Assembly (NCBI GenBank): GCA_003963435.1
Contig: RXJC01000004.1
Coordinates: 62,001 to 126,000 of the forward strand
Direction of reading: 5' to 3'
DNA from: Bradyrhizobiaceae bacterium
GTDB lineage: Bacteria; Pseudomonadota; Alphaproteobacteria; Rhizobiales; Xanthobacteraceae
Length of the DNA stretch: 64,000 nucleotides
Shown: piece by piece, positions 52,048 through 61,401 of the stretch
Numbering within the stretch: the stretch's first letter is position 1
Layout: every line of letters starts with the position of its first letter
Program-made: the position numbers and the translations under genes
The notes under the pieces: model-generated
What the model was told of the DNA's origin: nothing
Database searches by the model: none
The model's input: only the letters and a program-made list of their open reading frames with translations

Positions 52048-53748
52048 CTAAGCGGCCCGCACGGTGGTGAGGAACGTTCCGACCTCACTTTTCAGGCGCT
52101 GACTTTGTGCCGAGAGCGACCGAGCCGCGGAGAACACCTCGGCCGAAGCTGACCCGGTCTCGGCCGCCCCCTTCTCGACGTCACTTATGTTGGAGGCAAC
52201 CGTGCTTGTCCCGTCGGATGCCTGTTGAACATTTACGGCAATTTGCCGTGTAGCGGCTCCTTGTTCCTCTACTGCGATCGCGACCGTCGACGAAATCTCC
52301 GAGACGCGATTGATTGTTTCCGTGATTTCCCTGATCGCCGAGACCGACTCTTCGGTAGCCTGCTGAATGGACGATATTTGTTGAGAGACCTCACCTGTCG
52401 ATTTTGTCGTCTGCTCTGCCAGCGACTTCACTTCGGCCGCAACGACCGCAAACCCTCGACCAGCCTCGCCTGCCCTTGCGGCTTCAATCGCGGCGTTCAG
52501 CGCTAGAAGATTGGTTTGCGCCGCGATCGTGCTGATGACATCTATGACATCTCCGATACGTTTTGCGGCCTCCGACAGCTTGGTCACGCCGCCGTTCATC
52601 TGCTCGGCTTGCGTCGCGGCTTGGACGGCTATCTCCGCGGATTCCCTGACCCGCGAGCTTATCTCTTGAACTGTCGATGCCATCTCCTCGGCGGAAACAG
52701 CGACAGACTTGACGTTGGAGGACGCGGCATCGGCGGCCGAAGCCACCACGGAGGAAAGCTCCGCCGTTTTCTCCGCGGTCACAGTTAGCGAATTTGCTGA
52801 CGATTCCATTCCAGTCGCTGCGGACGAGACATTGTGAATAATCTCGCCAATTGAGTTCTCGAACGCTGTCGCGAGGCGCTCCATATCCTGCTTTCTCTGG
52901 TTCGCGGCGCGCCCCTCCGTCTCGGCCTGCCGGGCTTTGAGTCTTTCTACTTCCAGGCCGTTGGTTTTGAAGATCTCGACTGCCCTCGCCATTTGCCCGA
53001 TTTCGTCGCGACGGCCTACTTCTGGCACGTCGACCTGAAGATCGGCGGCGGCCAACCGCTCCATGGCGGCCTTCAGGTTGGCGATCGGACGCGACAGGCC
53101 TTTGATGCACACCCGCATGGCCCCAGCCAGGGACAGGGCCAAACCCAACGTCACCAGAACGACTGCCAAGCGGATTCCGGATCTGGCCTCGGCCGAAACG
53201 CTTCTCGCAGTTGCTCTTGCGTAAGCAACGAGATCATCTACGACCCTAGTCTGCTCGTTGAGGACCTCCACGGCCAACGGCGCACATTGCGACTTCAGGA
53301 GTTCGACCGATTTCGCGGTGTCGTCCGGGGTATCCGCACTCGCCACCGCCTGCACAACTTGCGCGCATCCGCCAAACATCGCCAGGGCCTTGAGATGCAA
53401 ACCGGCAAGCTCTTCGGCCTTCTCCGGTATCAATCGGAGCGCCTCTGCATAACGCTCTTCGTACATCTTCTGTTCTTCGGCATTTCTGGACAGCAAGTGT
53501 GAGCTGCCTTCGGCCGACGTCTCCGTCACGAGCTGATAGACCAAAGATACGAAGCTCTCGATGTCGCGGCTTCCTCTCGCGACCGCAACTGTGGCTGCGT
53601 CGACACGATTGACAAGGTTGGAATACCCCTCATCGACTTGGTTCATCCTGACGGCTGCGAAACCGATGGAAAGGACGCTCGCCATGCCTAGAATGGCCAC
53701 GATGATGGCAACCTTCCAAACAATTCTGAAATCATTCAACCAAGCCAT
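52048..53748 (-). CDS. Methyl-accepting chemotaxis protein
   Basis: A 566-residue chemoreceptor with TM1 (VAIIVAILGMASVLSIGFAAV), a helical periplasmic sensor of about 150 residues, TM2 (LAVVLVTLGLALSLAGAM), a HAMP domain and a long signalling domain. The hairpin tip ISTIAAQTNLLALNAAIEAARAGEAGRGFAVVAAEV is perfectly conserved in kind. No pentapeptide CheR tether is seen at the C-terminus (TTVRAA). It probably senses a small molecule for chemotaxis. It converges with the nitroreductase gene. Confidence 0.94.
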   Translation of the reverse strand: MAWLNDFRIVWKVAIIVAILGMASVLSIGFAAVRMNQVDEGYSNLVNRVDAATVAVARGSRDIESFVSLVYQLVTETSAEGSSHLLSRNAEEQKMYEERYAEALRLIPEKAEELAGLHLKALAMFGGCAQVVQAVASADTPDDTAKSVELLKSQCAPLAVEVLNEQTRVVDDLVAYARATARSVSAEARSGIRLAVVLVTLGLALSLAGAMRVCIKGLSRPIANLKAAMERLAAADLQVDVPEVGRRDEIGQMARAVEIFKTNGLEVERLKARQAETEGRAANQRKQDMERLATAFENSIGEIIHNVSSAATGMESSANSLTVTAEKTAELSSVVASAADAASSNVKSVAVSAEEMASTVQEISSRVRESAEIAVQAATQAEQMNGGVTKLSEAAKRIGDVIDVISTIAAQTNLLALNAAIEAARAGEAGRGFAVVAAEVKSLAEQTTKSTGEVSQQISSIQQATEESVSAIREITETINRVSEISSTVAIAVEEQGAATRQIAVNVQQASDGTSTVASNISDVEKGAAETGSASAEVFSAARSLSAQSQRLKSEVGTFLTTVRAA

Positions 53749-54056
53749 CTAACACTCCCGCCCGATTCGCGGTTGAATCGTTGCGGTAAAGAATGTCCGC
53801 GGCGCTGATTAAGGATTTCTATATTATTTAACGACCGATCCAAAATGTTTTAGACTAGACGGTCCCACTTATCCTTTGGAGGGACGTTTCGAACGAGCCG
53901 AGTTTGGCCCTCGCCTTGAAGGCCCCAGCCGCGTCGTACCCTAAACACGGCCGCCTGATCGTGGCATCGTGATCCGGTTGGTAATCATGTTGTTTTATAT
54001 CGATTGTCCTATAATCAGGCACGTCAACGCATTACAGTTAGTAGCGGGGACGGCAT
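53749..54056. other. Intergenic gap before the bufferin operon
   Basis: No ORF with family features; AT-rich runs near 53815 probably hold the promoter of the chemoreceptor gene (minus). An ECF-type promoter-like element for the next operon begins at 54057. Confidence 0.4.
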
Positions 54057-54084
54057 GTAACATGTGCCGTCACCGCGGCGTATG
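54057..54084 (+). promoter_or_regulatory. ECF sigma-F-like promoter of the bufferin operon
   Basis: GTAACA, 16 bases, then CGTATG. In Caulobacter the SigF promoter is GTAACC-N16-CGAA and the bufferin operons are SigF-controlled (established knowledge); this element has the same -35 core and spacing. A transcript would start near 54089, 50 bases before the precursor ATG. Confidence 0.6.
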
Positions 54085-54136
54085 ACCATACGTGCCCAGT
54101 CAGGGCACACCTAGCAAACCTTTTTGGAGAGACTGC

Positions 54137-54448
54137 ATGTCCGCCAAGTCCGTCGTAAGTTCCGCCCTTCTCGCCACCGCGATCGCGACCGCCATGGCGT
54201 CGGTGGCATACGCCGCCCCGCTGACCAAAGAAGAAGGCGCAGCCGCCACGGCGGCCCACAAGGAGAAGGGCTACGGCGTCTCCCTCAAGGGCCAGAATGA
54301 CTGCGCGGCCGGTCCTGGCACGACCTGCCAAGGCACATCGACCGTCGACTTCCAGGGCGACTCCTGGAAATTCGTCCGTGGCGGCACTTGCACGAGCATT
54401 GAAGTGCCGGGCGGCAAGCACGGTTCGCTGAGCCCGATCAAGTCTTAA
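54137..54448 (+). CDS. bufA: Bufferin-type RiPP precursor, DUF2282
   Basis: The start is ATG 54137 behind GGAGAG; the track start adds 15 residues. The 103-residue protein has a Sec signal ([19 protein letters not shown]) and the DUF2282 core [20 protein letters not shown], ending near [20 protein letters not shown]2282 proteins are precursors of bufferins, copper-binding peptides whose cysteines are converted to thiooxazole rings by the MNIO enzyme encoded next door. Three cysteines (56, 64, 85) are present. The family pattern as I recall it has KCYG before the first conserved Gly-Val run, and here that position is Gly45, so one cysteine is missing. Confidence 0.9.
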   Translation: MSAKSVVSSALLATAIATAMASVAYAAPLTKEEGAAATAAHKEKGYGVSLKGQNDCAAGPGTTCQGTSTVDFQGDSWKFVRGGTCTSIEVPGGKHGSLSPIKS

Positions 54449-54475
54449 CGAACACCGTTGCGAGCGGAGACGACA

Positions 54476-55396
54476 ATGGATGCCGTCATGCAGAAACAGG
54501 ACGCACGCCCGGATGGTCGTCTCCGCTTTCCAACCCTGCCGCTGGGTGGATTAGCCGGGACGAGTTTCAAGCCTGAGCATTTCAAGGCAATCTTGAGGGA
54601 TGGACCTCAACGAGGATTCTTCGAGGTTCACGCCGAAAACTACATGGGCGCCGGCGGCCCACCTCATCGGTCGCTGCAGCGCATCCGAAGCGAGCATCCT
54701 CTATCGCTGCACGGCGTGTGCATGTCCATCGGCGGACCTCAGCCGCTGGACGGAGAACATCTTGGGCGCTTTTGCGCGCTGGTTGCGCGTTACGAGCCGG
54801 CGTTGATTTCGGAACATCTCGCTTGGTCAACGCATCAATCGACGTTTTTCAACGATCTCCTGCCTCTGCCCTACACGGAGGCCACGCTTGACTACGTGTG
54901 CTCGCACATTGATCAGGTCCAGGACGCTCTCCGTCAGCAGATATTGCTGGAGAATCCTTCGACTTACGTTGCCTTCGAGAATTCGACCATGAGCGAGACG
55001 GATTTTATCCGTACCATCGTGCGTCGTACTGGTTGCGCTCTATTGCTCGATATCAACAACGTTTTCGTTTCTGCCGGCAATCACGGATACCCGGCACTGG
55101 ATTATCTCGCAAATTTCCCCCTCGACGAGGTACGGGAAATTCATCTTGCGGGCCATGCCGAGCAAAGCGACGACGAGGGCGAACGCCTCTTGATTGATAG
55201 TCACGACGGCCCCGTCGCCGATGCCGTATGGAAACTTTACGAGATTGTTGTGGCACGCTGCGGTGCGATCCCCACACTCGTTGAATGGGACAGCAATATT
55301 CCAGAATGGCGTGTTTTGAAAGCGGAGGCTGAGGCCGCGCAGCTCATTCTTGATCGGTCTTCGGCTCGAACCGTGACTATTGAACATGTCGCTTGA
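54476..55396 (+). CDS. bufB: MNIO enzyme (DUF692), bufferin maturase BufB
   Basis: The start is ATG 54476 behind GCGGAG (track start 54458 is TTG). The 306-residue TIM-barrel protein is a multinuclear non-heme iron oxidative enzyme. Metal-ligand motifs are all present: [69 protein letters not shown] and [11 protein letters not shown]. It oxidatively modifies cysteines of the DUF2282 precursor. The gene overlaps bufC by 11 bases. Confidence 0.93.
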   Translation: MDAVMQKQDARPDGRLRFPTLPLGGLAGTSFKPEHFKAILRDGPQRGFFEVHAENYMGAGGPPHRSLQRIRSEHPLSLHGVCMSIGGPQPLDGEHLGRFCALVARYEPALISEHLAWSTHQSTFFNDLLPLPYTEATLDYVCSHIDQVQDALRQQILLENPSTYVAFENSTMSETDFIRTIVRRTGCALLLDINNVFVSAGNHGYPALDYLANFPLDEVREIHLAGHAEQSDDEGERLLIDSHDGPVADAVWKLYEIVVARCGAIPTLVEWDSNIPEWRVLKAEAEAAQLILDRSSARTVTIEHVA

Positions 55397-56177
55397 GCAC
55401 GTCGAAGACTGGCGCCGATCGAGTTTCGCGGAACGTTTTGCAACGGGGTTGACAGACCCGACTTGTCCGACTCCAAGCGGGGTAATGGGGCCCCGTGGCA
55501 AGGGTGCCGTTAAGCGATACAACGTCTATCGCAATAACGTGACTGTTAGCTTGATCGACGCGCTGGTCGCAATCTACCCGGCTGTTCAGCGGATTACCGG
55601 GACGGACTTCTTTCGCGCGATGGCCCGCTTTCACGTTCGAGCAACTCCGCCGACGTCTCCATTGCTGTTCGAGTATGGGCGAGATTTTCCTGCCTTCATC
55701 GAGGGTTATAAATACGCGCAAGATATGCCGTGGTTAGGCGATGTCGCGCGTATCGAGCGCGCATGGCTCGATGCCTACCACGCTCCTGATGGGCCCGCGT
55801 TGCCAGCCGCCACCTTGGCGCAGGTGCCCGATGATCGTCTCGGCGACATCATCTTCCGAGCTCATCCGGCAACGAGAATCGTGCGGTCCGCCTATCCGGC
55901 TGTCGCAATCTTCGCGATGAACCGCGGCGATGGTCCGGCGACATCATTGAAGTCGAGCGCCGCGGAAGATGCTCTTATCACTCGGCCTGATATGGAGGTC
56001 GACGTACGGCTCTTGCCGCCGGGAAACGCAACATTTCTCGCAAGTCTCATTAACGGCGCAACGCTCGCTGAAGCGGCCTCGATAGCACTTGACGAGACGT
56101 CAATGTTCGACCTTACGGCCAGCATCGCTGGCATGATTGAAGCCGGCATCTTCACCACACTTTACCTTGGAGATTGA
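55386..56177 (+). CDS. bufC: MNIO partner protein (DUF2063), BufC
   Basis: The start is ATG 55386 ([18 protein letters not shown]), inside the end of bufB. The 263-residue protein has the DUF2063 N-terminal signature [20 protein letters not shown], then [24 protein letters not shown] and [18 protein letters not shown]. Such proteins recognise the precursor and present it to the MNIO enzyme. It overlaps bufB and is followed two bases later by the DoxX gene. Confidence 0.92.
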   Translation: MSLEHVEDWRRSSFAERFATGLTDPTCPTPSGVMGPRGKGAVKRYNVYRNNVTVSLIDALVAIYPAVQRITGTDFFRAMARFHVRATPPTSPLLFEYGRDFPAFIEGYKYAQDMPWLGDVARIERAWLDAYHAPDGPALPAATLAQVPDDRLGDIIFRAHPATRIVRSAYPAVAIFAMNRGDGPATSLKSSAAEDALITRPDMEVDVRLLPPGNATFLASLINGATLAEAASIALDETSMFDLTASIAGMIEAGIFTTLYLGD

Positions 56178-56179
56178 GA

Positions 56180-56713
56180 ATGGAGGCCGGCAGCCAGAAA
56201 GGCTACGATTGGATCATTTTGCGCCTTACTATAGCAATCGAACGGGTTATCGGAATTATACAATCTATTGCGTTTCCTTCGCTCACCCAACTGGTGTTGC
56301 GGTTGGCATTGGCGGTCCCATTCTGGAAGTCAGGCATTCTCAAATGGGACGGCTTCCTACACCTGAATGACATCGCTATCACGTTGTTTACGGACGAGTT
56401 CAAGCTTCATCTGCCGGGAGGGCCTTACGATTTTCCTGCGCCCACGGTGATGGCCTTCCTTTCCGGGTGCGGCGAGATCGGATTTCCGGTCTTGCTTGTG
56501 CTAGGGCTCGGAACACGGTTTGCTGCAACAGGCTTGCTTTTCATGACACTCGTCGTCGAGCTCACCGTGCCCGACGGTTGGCCTGTTCATATAACGTGGG
56601 CAGCGATGGCGCTTGCCGTCATGGCTTGGGGACCGGGAGGGCTCTCCCTGGACCAATTTATCGCGTCGCTGAAATCCACGCGAATAGCAGGCGTACGCCT
56701 GCCGCGGCCTTGA
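56180..56713 (+). CDS. DoxX-family membrane protein (BufD-like)
   Basis: The start is ATG 56180, two bases after the bufC stop. The 177-residue protein has four hydrophobic segments (RLALAVPFWKSGILKWDGFL, VLLVLGLGTRFAATGLLFMTLVVELTV). DoxX proteins commonly close bufferin operons. The function is unknown; redox or quinone coupling is suggested for the family. Confidence 0.85.
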   Translation: MEAGSQKGYDWIILRLTIAIERVIGIIQSIAFPSLTQLVLRLALAVPFWKSGILKWDGFLHLNDIAITLFTDEFKLHLPGGPYDFPAPTVMAFLSGCGEIGFPVLLVLGLGTRFAATGLLFMTLVVELTVPDGWPVHITWAAMALAVMAWGPGGLSLDQFIASLKSTRIAGVRLPRP

Positions 56714-57217
56714 TTATCGGTAGCGAGCGGGCACTTTTTGTTTTGATCGACAATCTACTCCGGCGCCGACGGCCGTCGGGGCCAGAGTGAGTGAACTCCG
56801 CGCAGGGTCTACAACGTTCAGCGCTCGATCCGGTACGCCCGACGCGATCAGTTCGTCGACGGAGCGATGCGGAGGCTCGACTGCGGCCGGCGGTGCCGGG
56901 CGGGTATCCAATTCCAATTTCTCCCTTACAGCGGCAGGCAGGGCTCTGCGACTTTGGCGGTCGGTGCCGACGGTGCGTCAAATCTGACGCACAGGACAAT
57001 TCACCCCCGGAAAAGTCGGCCCAAGGGAGATCACATACCCCAGCTCGACGTCGGTTTGTCGTCCGCAATGGTTACGAGAGGCCACGCGGTAACGCGTCGC
57101 CTCGACTCCATCGCACCACAAGTCGACCTTCGGTGAGCTGCCACAACCCCGTGGCGCGGGAAGGCATAGACGCGACGACTGTCAACCTTGAGCGCCGGCA
57201 CTCGTTGACGGCTGAAT
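56714..57217. other. About 500 bases without a supportable gene
   Basis: Short ORFs in several frames (e.g. 56791-57261 plus, 56714-56917 minus) show no domain. No terminator with a T-run was found after the DoxX gene. Confidence 0.4.
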
Positions 57218-58549
57218 TCAAGATGGTCCATCGGCTATCCCGAGATGATCTCGTAAGGTGACGCCACCATAATCGCGGCGGAACAGGCCTTTTTCCTGGA
57301 GGATAGGCACCACACCCTCGACGAAATCCTCAAAAGTGTCAGGAAGAAATGCTGGGGAGACAACAAAACCGTCTGCAGCACCTGACGCGACGATCTCCGC
57401 CATCTCGTCGGCGACGTCTTTGGCTGTACCGACCAAGCGCGGACACATCACGCCGCGGCCGTAGATTCGGCCGGCGTCGGCGATGCTCATCGGCTTGCCT
57501 GCTGCGATGCTTTTCAAGGCATTGATGTTGCCTTGGCTGCCCGACGAGGAGACCGATTCCACAGGCTCATCGAGCGGCAGCGCAGAGAAATCGGCATTGG
57601 CGTGCGCGCCGAGAGTGGACAGTCCAACGAGGGGGTCAACCAGGGAATCATGCAGGTCGCGCTTTTCCTGTGCCTCGGCACGGCTCTTGCCGATGAAAGG
57701 CATGATCGCCATGAGAATCCGGCTGGCGTCTGCTGGCCGTCCCTGCTGCGCGAGCGCGGCATGGACCTCGGTCGTGAACTGATGCATTCGTTTCATGTTC
57801 GGCTGCAGAGCGAAGATCACTTCCGACCAGCGCGCAGCGAAGGCCTTGCCGCGGCCGGACGAGCCGGCCTGGATCACCACTGGCCGCCCCTGCGGGCCAC
57901 GCGGGATGTTCAGCGGGCCGCGCGATTGGAACCACTTTCCGGAATGGTTGAGATAATGCACCTTGTCGGGATCGGCGTAGATGCCGCGGGCGCGGTCGAG
58001 AACCAGCGCATCCGGCTCCCAACTGTCCCACAGCTTGAAGGCCACCTCCATGAACTCATCAGCGCGGTCGTAGCGCTCGTCATGGCCGAGATGCGGCACG
58101 TCGCCGTAATTGAGGGCCTCGCCGTCGTTCATCGATGTCACGACGTTCCAGGCAGCGCGTCCGGCGGAAATGTGGTCGAGTGTGGCAAACTCCCGTGCGA
58201 TGTTGTAGGGCGCGTCGTAGGTAGTGGACCTCGTGGCGCCGAGGCCGATGCGGTTGGTCACCGCCGCCAGCGCGCCCAAGATCGGCATCGGGTCCATCCG
58301 CGTGGCGTCTTGGTCGCCGTGGCGAATTCCAGTCACGTGACTGGCGCCGTAACGGTCGGCAATGGCGAGCCGGTCGGCGAAAAACATGAAGTCGAAGTAG
58401 CCGCGCTCGAGCACCTTGGCTATGTGGGTGTAGTGCTCGAGGCGGAGAAACTCGGTGATGTGCTTCGGATTGCGCCAGATCGCGTGGCTGTGGACCACTG
58501 GGCCAGCGATCAGGAAGCCACAGAGGTGCATCATTTTCGACTTTGCCAT
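57218..58549 (-). CDS. FMN-dependent monooxygenase, NtaA/SnaA/DszA family
   Basis: The start is taken as ATG 58549 (MAKSKMMHLCGF) with GGGAAAA upstream; ATG 58570 is also possible. The 443-residue enzyme shows the family pattern: HSHAIWRNPKHITEF, FDFMFFADRL, GATRSTTYDAPYNIAREFATLDHIS, GRAAWNVVTSMNDGEALNYG and RPVVIQAGSSGRGKAFAARW. These use reduced flavin from a separate reductase and oxidise chelators, sulfur heterocycles or antibiotic precursors. It is the last gene of a run with a Liv-type transporter; the substrate is unknown. Confidence 0.92.
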   Translation of the reverse strand: MAKSKMMHLCGFLIAGPVVHSHAIWRNPKHITEFLRLEHYTHIAKVLERGYFDFMFFADRLAIADRYGASHVTGIRHGDQDATRMDPMPILGALAAVTNRIGLGATRSTTYDAPYNIAREFATLDHISAGRAAWNVVTSMNDGEALNYGDVPHLGHDERYDRADEFMEVAFKLWDSWEPDALVLDRARGIYADPDKVHYLNHSGKWFQSRGPLNIPRGPQGRPVVIQAGSSGRGKAFAARWSEVIFALQPNMKRMHQFTTEVHAALAQQGRPADASRILMAIMPFIGKSRAEAQEKRDLHDSLVDPLVGLSTLGAHANADFSALPLDEPVESVSSSGSQGNINALKSIAAGKPMSIADAGRIYGRGVMCPRLVGTAKDVADEMAEIVASGAADGFVVSPAFLPDTFEDFVEGVVPILQEKGLFRRDYGGVTLRDHLGIADGPS

Positions 58550-58634
58550 GTATTTTCCCGCGTGGTTCATGTCTAACGGCCCACAGTCGCCAGCGCTCAT
58601 CCCCCTGCTGTATCCGGGCTCTCCAAGCGCTGCC

Positions 58635-59858
58635 TCAGGTCAGAACTTCGACGATCTTGTTCTTACCGTTCTCGATCACTTGATGCAGGAACGAGCGGTT
58701 GAGCTGGTCGCCGCGCTCGTCGAAATCGACGGTCGCGCCGGCGCCCACAAAGTTTATCTTCTTGCCTGCCCGCACCATCTCCAGCGCCTTCAGGATGTCA
58801 TCGACTTCCTCCCCCGGCGGATTGCAGACCTCGCGGATCGATTTCACCCATACCGCAGCTTCTTGGGTCTTGGCGTGCTCCATCGCGAGGGCGGTGACAC
58901 AAACCTGGTCGTGGGTGTTACCGGCGAACAGGAAGGCAGTGCCTTCGGGGGCGCCCATCAGCTTGACGAATTTCTTGTAGGCGGCCGAATCCATCGGCGG
59001 CGCAGGTTGCAGGTGATGGATGCCTTCGGCCACCTCAGGCGTAACGCTCTTCAGATACGCGCCGTCGGCGTCGGCACCGGTGCCGAGCCCGAGAACCTTC
59101 GACTTGAAGCCGCCGCGATAGACTTCCTTGCTGATGGCGACGAAGTCGGTGAGCAGCGAGAGGCAGAACACGCCGTCAGGCTCCGGGCCGAATGCCTTCT
59201 CGACCTCGGCACGATAGGACGCCTGGTCCGGATTGTATTGGATCACATCCATGACCTGGCCGCCCAGTCTGGCCATCTCGGCCTTGAAAGGCTCGATCAT
59301 CGAGATCACGAATGGGTTCTGCTGCGCAAGGACCGTAACCTTCTTCAGCTTGAGGCTGGTCATGACCTTGGCGCCGACGGGACCCCACTGGCTGCTCTTG
59401 GCTTGGAACCGGTAGATCAGACCCTTCGTATCGCCGTCGGTGATGCCGTTGGCCGAGGCCGAGACCATCTCCACCTTGTTGGCGGCCAGGATCAGCGGCT
59501 TGGCTGCGAGTGCGATCGGGCTGCCCCAGAAACCGCCGACCAGTTCGACCTTGTTGACGTCGAGCAGCTTTCGAGTCGCGGTGACGCCGACCGTCGGGTT
59601 GGTCTCGGAATCCTCGATGTAGAGATGCAGCTTGCGACCGCCCAGGATGCCGCCGCCGTCGTTGATGATCTTGACGACGAGATCGGCAGCCTTCTTCATG
59701 TCGGGTCCGTAGGGGCCGGTCGCGCCGGAGAACGGCAGCACCATCCCGATCGGGATCTCCGCGGCCTGTGCCAGCGCCGGCTTGCCGGCGAGCCCAGCCA
59801 GCGATGCGGCACCCAGTCCGGCGAGCAGATGCCGTCGATTGATCGTCGAATCCATCAT
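58635..59858 (-). CDS. Liv-type ABC substrate-binding protein
   Basis: A 407-residue binding protein with a Tat-type signal (INRRHLLAGLGAASLAGLAG). The mature part begins EIPIGMVLPFSGATGPYGPD, with GLIYRFQAKSSQWGPVGAKV and AGNTHDQVCVTALAMEHAK. It belongs to the amide/urea/branched-chain binding group. It overlaps the AhpD-like gene by four bases (59855-59858). It shares no close identity with the SBP at 22757. Confidence 0.92.
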   Translation of the reverse strand: MMDSTINRRHLLAGLGAASLAGLAGKPALAQAAEIPIGMVLPFSGATGPYGPDMKKAADLVVKIINDGGGILGGRKLHLYIEDSETNPTVGVTATRKLLDVNKVELVGGFWGSPIALAAKPLILAANKVEMVSASANGITDGDTKGLIYRFQAKSSQWGPVGAKVMTSLKLKKVTVLAQQNPFVISMIEPFKAEMARLGGQVMDVIQYNPDQASYRAEVEKAFGPEPDGVFCLSLLTDFVAISKEVYRGGFKSKVLGLGTGADADGAYLKSVTPEVAEGIHHLQPAPPMDSAAYKKFVKLMGAPEGTAFLFAGNTHDQVCVTALAMEHAKTQEAAVWVKSIREVCNPPGEEVDDILKALEMVRAGKKINFVGAGATVDFDERGDQLNRSFLHQVIENGKNKIVEVLT

Positions 59859-60481
59859 CGCAAGTCTCCGTTGTCGTCTGTTGGGGAATTCCTGGGGGGA
59901 AGAGGCGGGGGCGAATCCTCGGGTGGAAGCGGGGACAGGAAGGCGGCCAGCCTGGCCTCGGCGCTGCCGTCGTCGATCTGCAGCGCGTCGTTAAAGCGGT
60001 TGTAGAAGCCGGCGAGCGCTGTGCGCAGCGTCAGCTCGACGATTTCGGCCTCGGAGAAATGCCGGCGCAGCCGCTCGAAAACGTTGTTCCGGATTCGCCC
60101 GGAGTTCTGCGTCACCAGCGTTGCGTATTCGACCACCAAGCGATCGACCTCGTCGAAGGCGGGATGGTCCGTGTTCGGAAGCCGTGCGATCGCGTCCGGC
60201 GGCAACCCCTCGACCGCAAGCACCGGCGAGTGGCTGGCGACGCAATATGTGCAGGCATTGAGCTGCGACACCACCACGATGGCGAGCTCGATGTAGCGCC
60301 AGTTCACCCCGCGCCGCGCCTTCAACTCCATCAGCATGCGGCAAAGATGGTCGAGGGCCGGCGGCACATGGGCGAGCACCGCTGCCTGGTCCTGGAACGG
60401 TCCATAGGACACGAATTGATCGTAGACTTCGGCGATCGCAGGCGGCAGCGCCGATGACGGCAATGCGGTGACACGGGGCAT
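59855..60481 (-). CDS. AhpD/carboxymuconolactone decarboxylase-like protein
   Basis: A 208-residue helical protein with the redox motif NACTYCVASHSPVL (CxxC-x3-H), the AhpD hallmark, within the CMD fold. The C-terminal 40 residues are low-complexity proline-rich (PPEDSPPPLPPR). It lies between SBP and permease genes with overlaps on both sides, so it belongs to the same operon. It may handle peroxide or a reactive intermediate of the monooxygenase (inference). Confidence 0.88.
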   Translation of the reverse strand: MPRVTALPSSALPPAIAEVYDQFVSYGPFQDQAAVLAHVPPALDHLCRMLMELKARRGVNWRYIELAIVVVSQLNACTYCVASHSPVLAVEGLPPDAIARLPNTDHPAFDEVDRLVVEYATLVTQNSGRIRNNVFERLRRHFSEAEIVELTLRTALAGFYNRFNDALQIDDGSAEARLAAFLSPLPPEDSPPPLPPRNSPTDDNGDLR

Positions 60482-61401
60482 TAGGAGCTTCCTTCGTGAT
60501 CGGGGAAGAAGTCGCGAACTTTCCGCTGCGGCTCCGGCAGCAGGCCTTGCGGGCGCAGAATCAGCAGCAGCACGATGCCGAGGCCGATCAGGCCGAGCCG
60601 CAGCGCCGCCAATTGCGTGCCGTCGATCACGGCGAACGCGTCCTTGAGAAAGCGCGTGGCTTCCAACAGTGCCATGATGGTGCCGGCCCCGAACAGCAGG
60701 CCGAAATTGGAGCCGCGGCCGCCTGCGATCACGGCCATGAAGGCGTAGGCGGTGATGATCGAGGTGAACTGGCTGGGGTCGATATAGGTCAGGTAGAAGG
60801 CATGCAGTGCGCCGGCCAGGCCCATCACCGCGCCGCCGGTCGCGAATGCCTTTACGCGCAACAGCAGGACGGGCTTGCCCAGCGCGGCCGCCACGGTGGA
60901 ATCGTCACGGACGGCGCGCAGCGCGCGGCCGAACGGTGAGCGCACCAGCGTTTCCAGCAGCGTGAACACGCCCGCCACCAGTGCCAGCGCAAAGGCTGCC
61001 AGCACGAGGTCGTTGTGTTGCTGCGACACCAGGTTCACGAAGGGGCGAGGAATATCGGCGATACCGACGGCGCCCCCGGTGAGCCAGCTTTCATTCAGCA
61101 GCAGGATGCGGACGACCTCGCCGAATCCGATGGTCACGATCGCGAGGTAGTTTTCCTCGAGCCGGATCGACAGGAAGGCAAGCACCGTGCTGATCAGCGC
61201 ACACAGGGCTGCGGCGGCGATCATCGCGGGGAACCATCCCAGCGGCGGTGCCAGCAGCGCGGTGGTGTAGGCGCCGAGCGCGACGAATCCGACGACGCCG
61301 AAATTGACCAGCCCGGCGGCGCCCCATTGCACGTTCAGCGCCAGGCCCACCAGGGCGGAGATCGCGACCAGGACGATCAGGGTGGTGAGATAGGCAATCA
61401 T
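60481..61401 (-). CDS. Liv-type permease, LivM-like
   Basis: A 306-residue permease with about nine TM helices: VQWGAAGLVNFGVVGFVALGAYTTALL, RSPFGRALRAVRDDSTVAAALGKPVLLLRVKAFATGGAVMG and GGRGSNFGLLFGAGTIMALLEATRFL. Its start overlaps the following LivH remnant by four bases. ATPase genes for this importer are not in the window. Confidence 0.92.
   Translation of the reverse strand: MIAYLTTLIVLVAISALVGLALNVQWGAAGLVNFGVVGFVALGAYTTALLAPPLGWFPAMIAAAALCALISTVLAFLSIRLEENYLAIVTIGFGEVVRILLLNESWLTGGAVGIADIPRPFVNLVSQQHNDLVLAAFALALVAGVFTLLETLVRSPFGRALRAVRDDSTVAAALGKPVLLLRVKAFATGGAVMGLAGALHAFYLTYIDPSQFTSIITAYAFMAVIAGGRGSNFGLLFGAGTIMALLEATRFLKDAFAVIDGTQLAALRLGLIGLGIVLLLILRPQGLLPEPQRKVRDFFPDHEGSS

Noticed and set aside
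54137-56713. Operon as a methanobactin or other MNIO RiPP class
   Set aside because: Precursor is DUF2282 with a Sec signal and partner is DUF2063, which define the bufferin type.
57533-58576. Plus-strand ORF of 347 aa
   Set aside because: Shadow of the NtaA/SnaA-type monooxygenase; no family motif and no ribosome binding site.
58455-60005. Long plus-strand ORF of 516 aa
   Set aside because: It is antisense to the binding protein and monooxygenase start; the product is a histidine/arginine/aspartate-rich shadow without domain features, whereas the minus-strand proteins show clear families.
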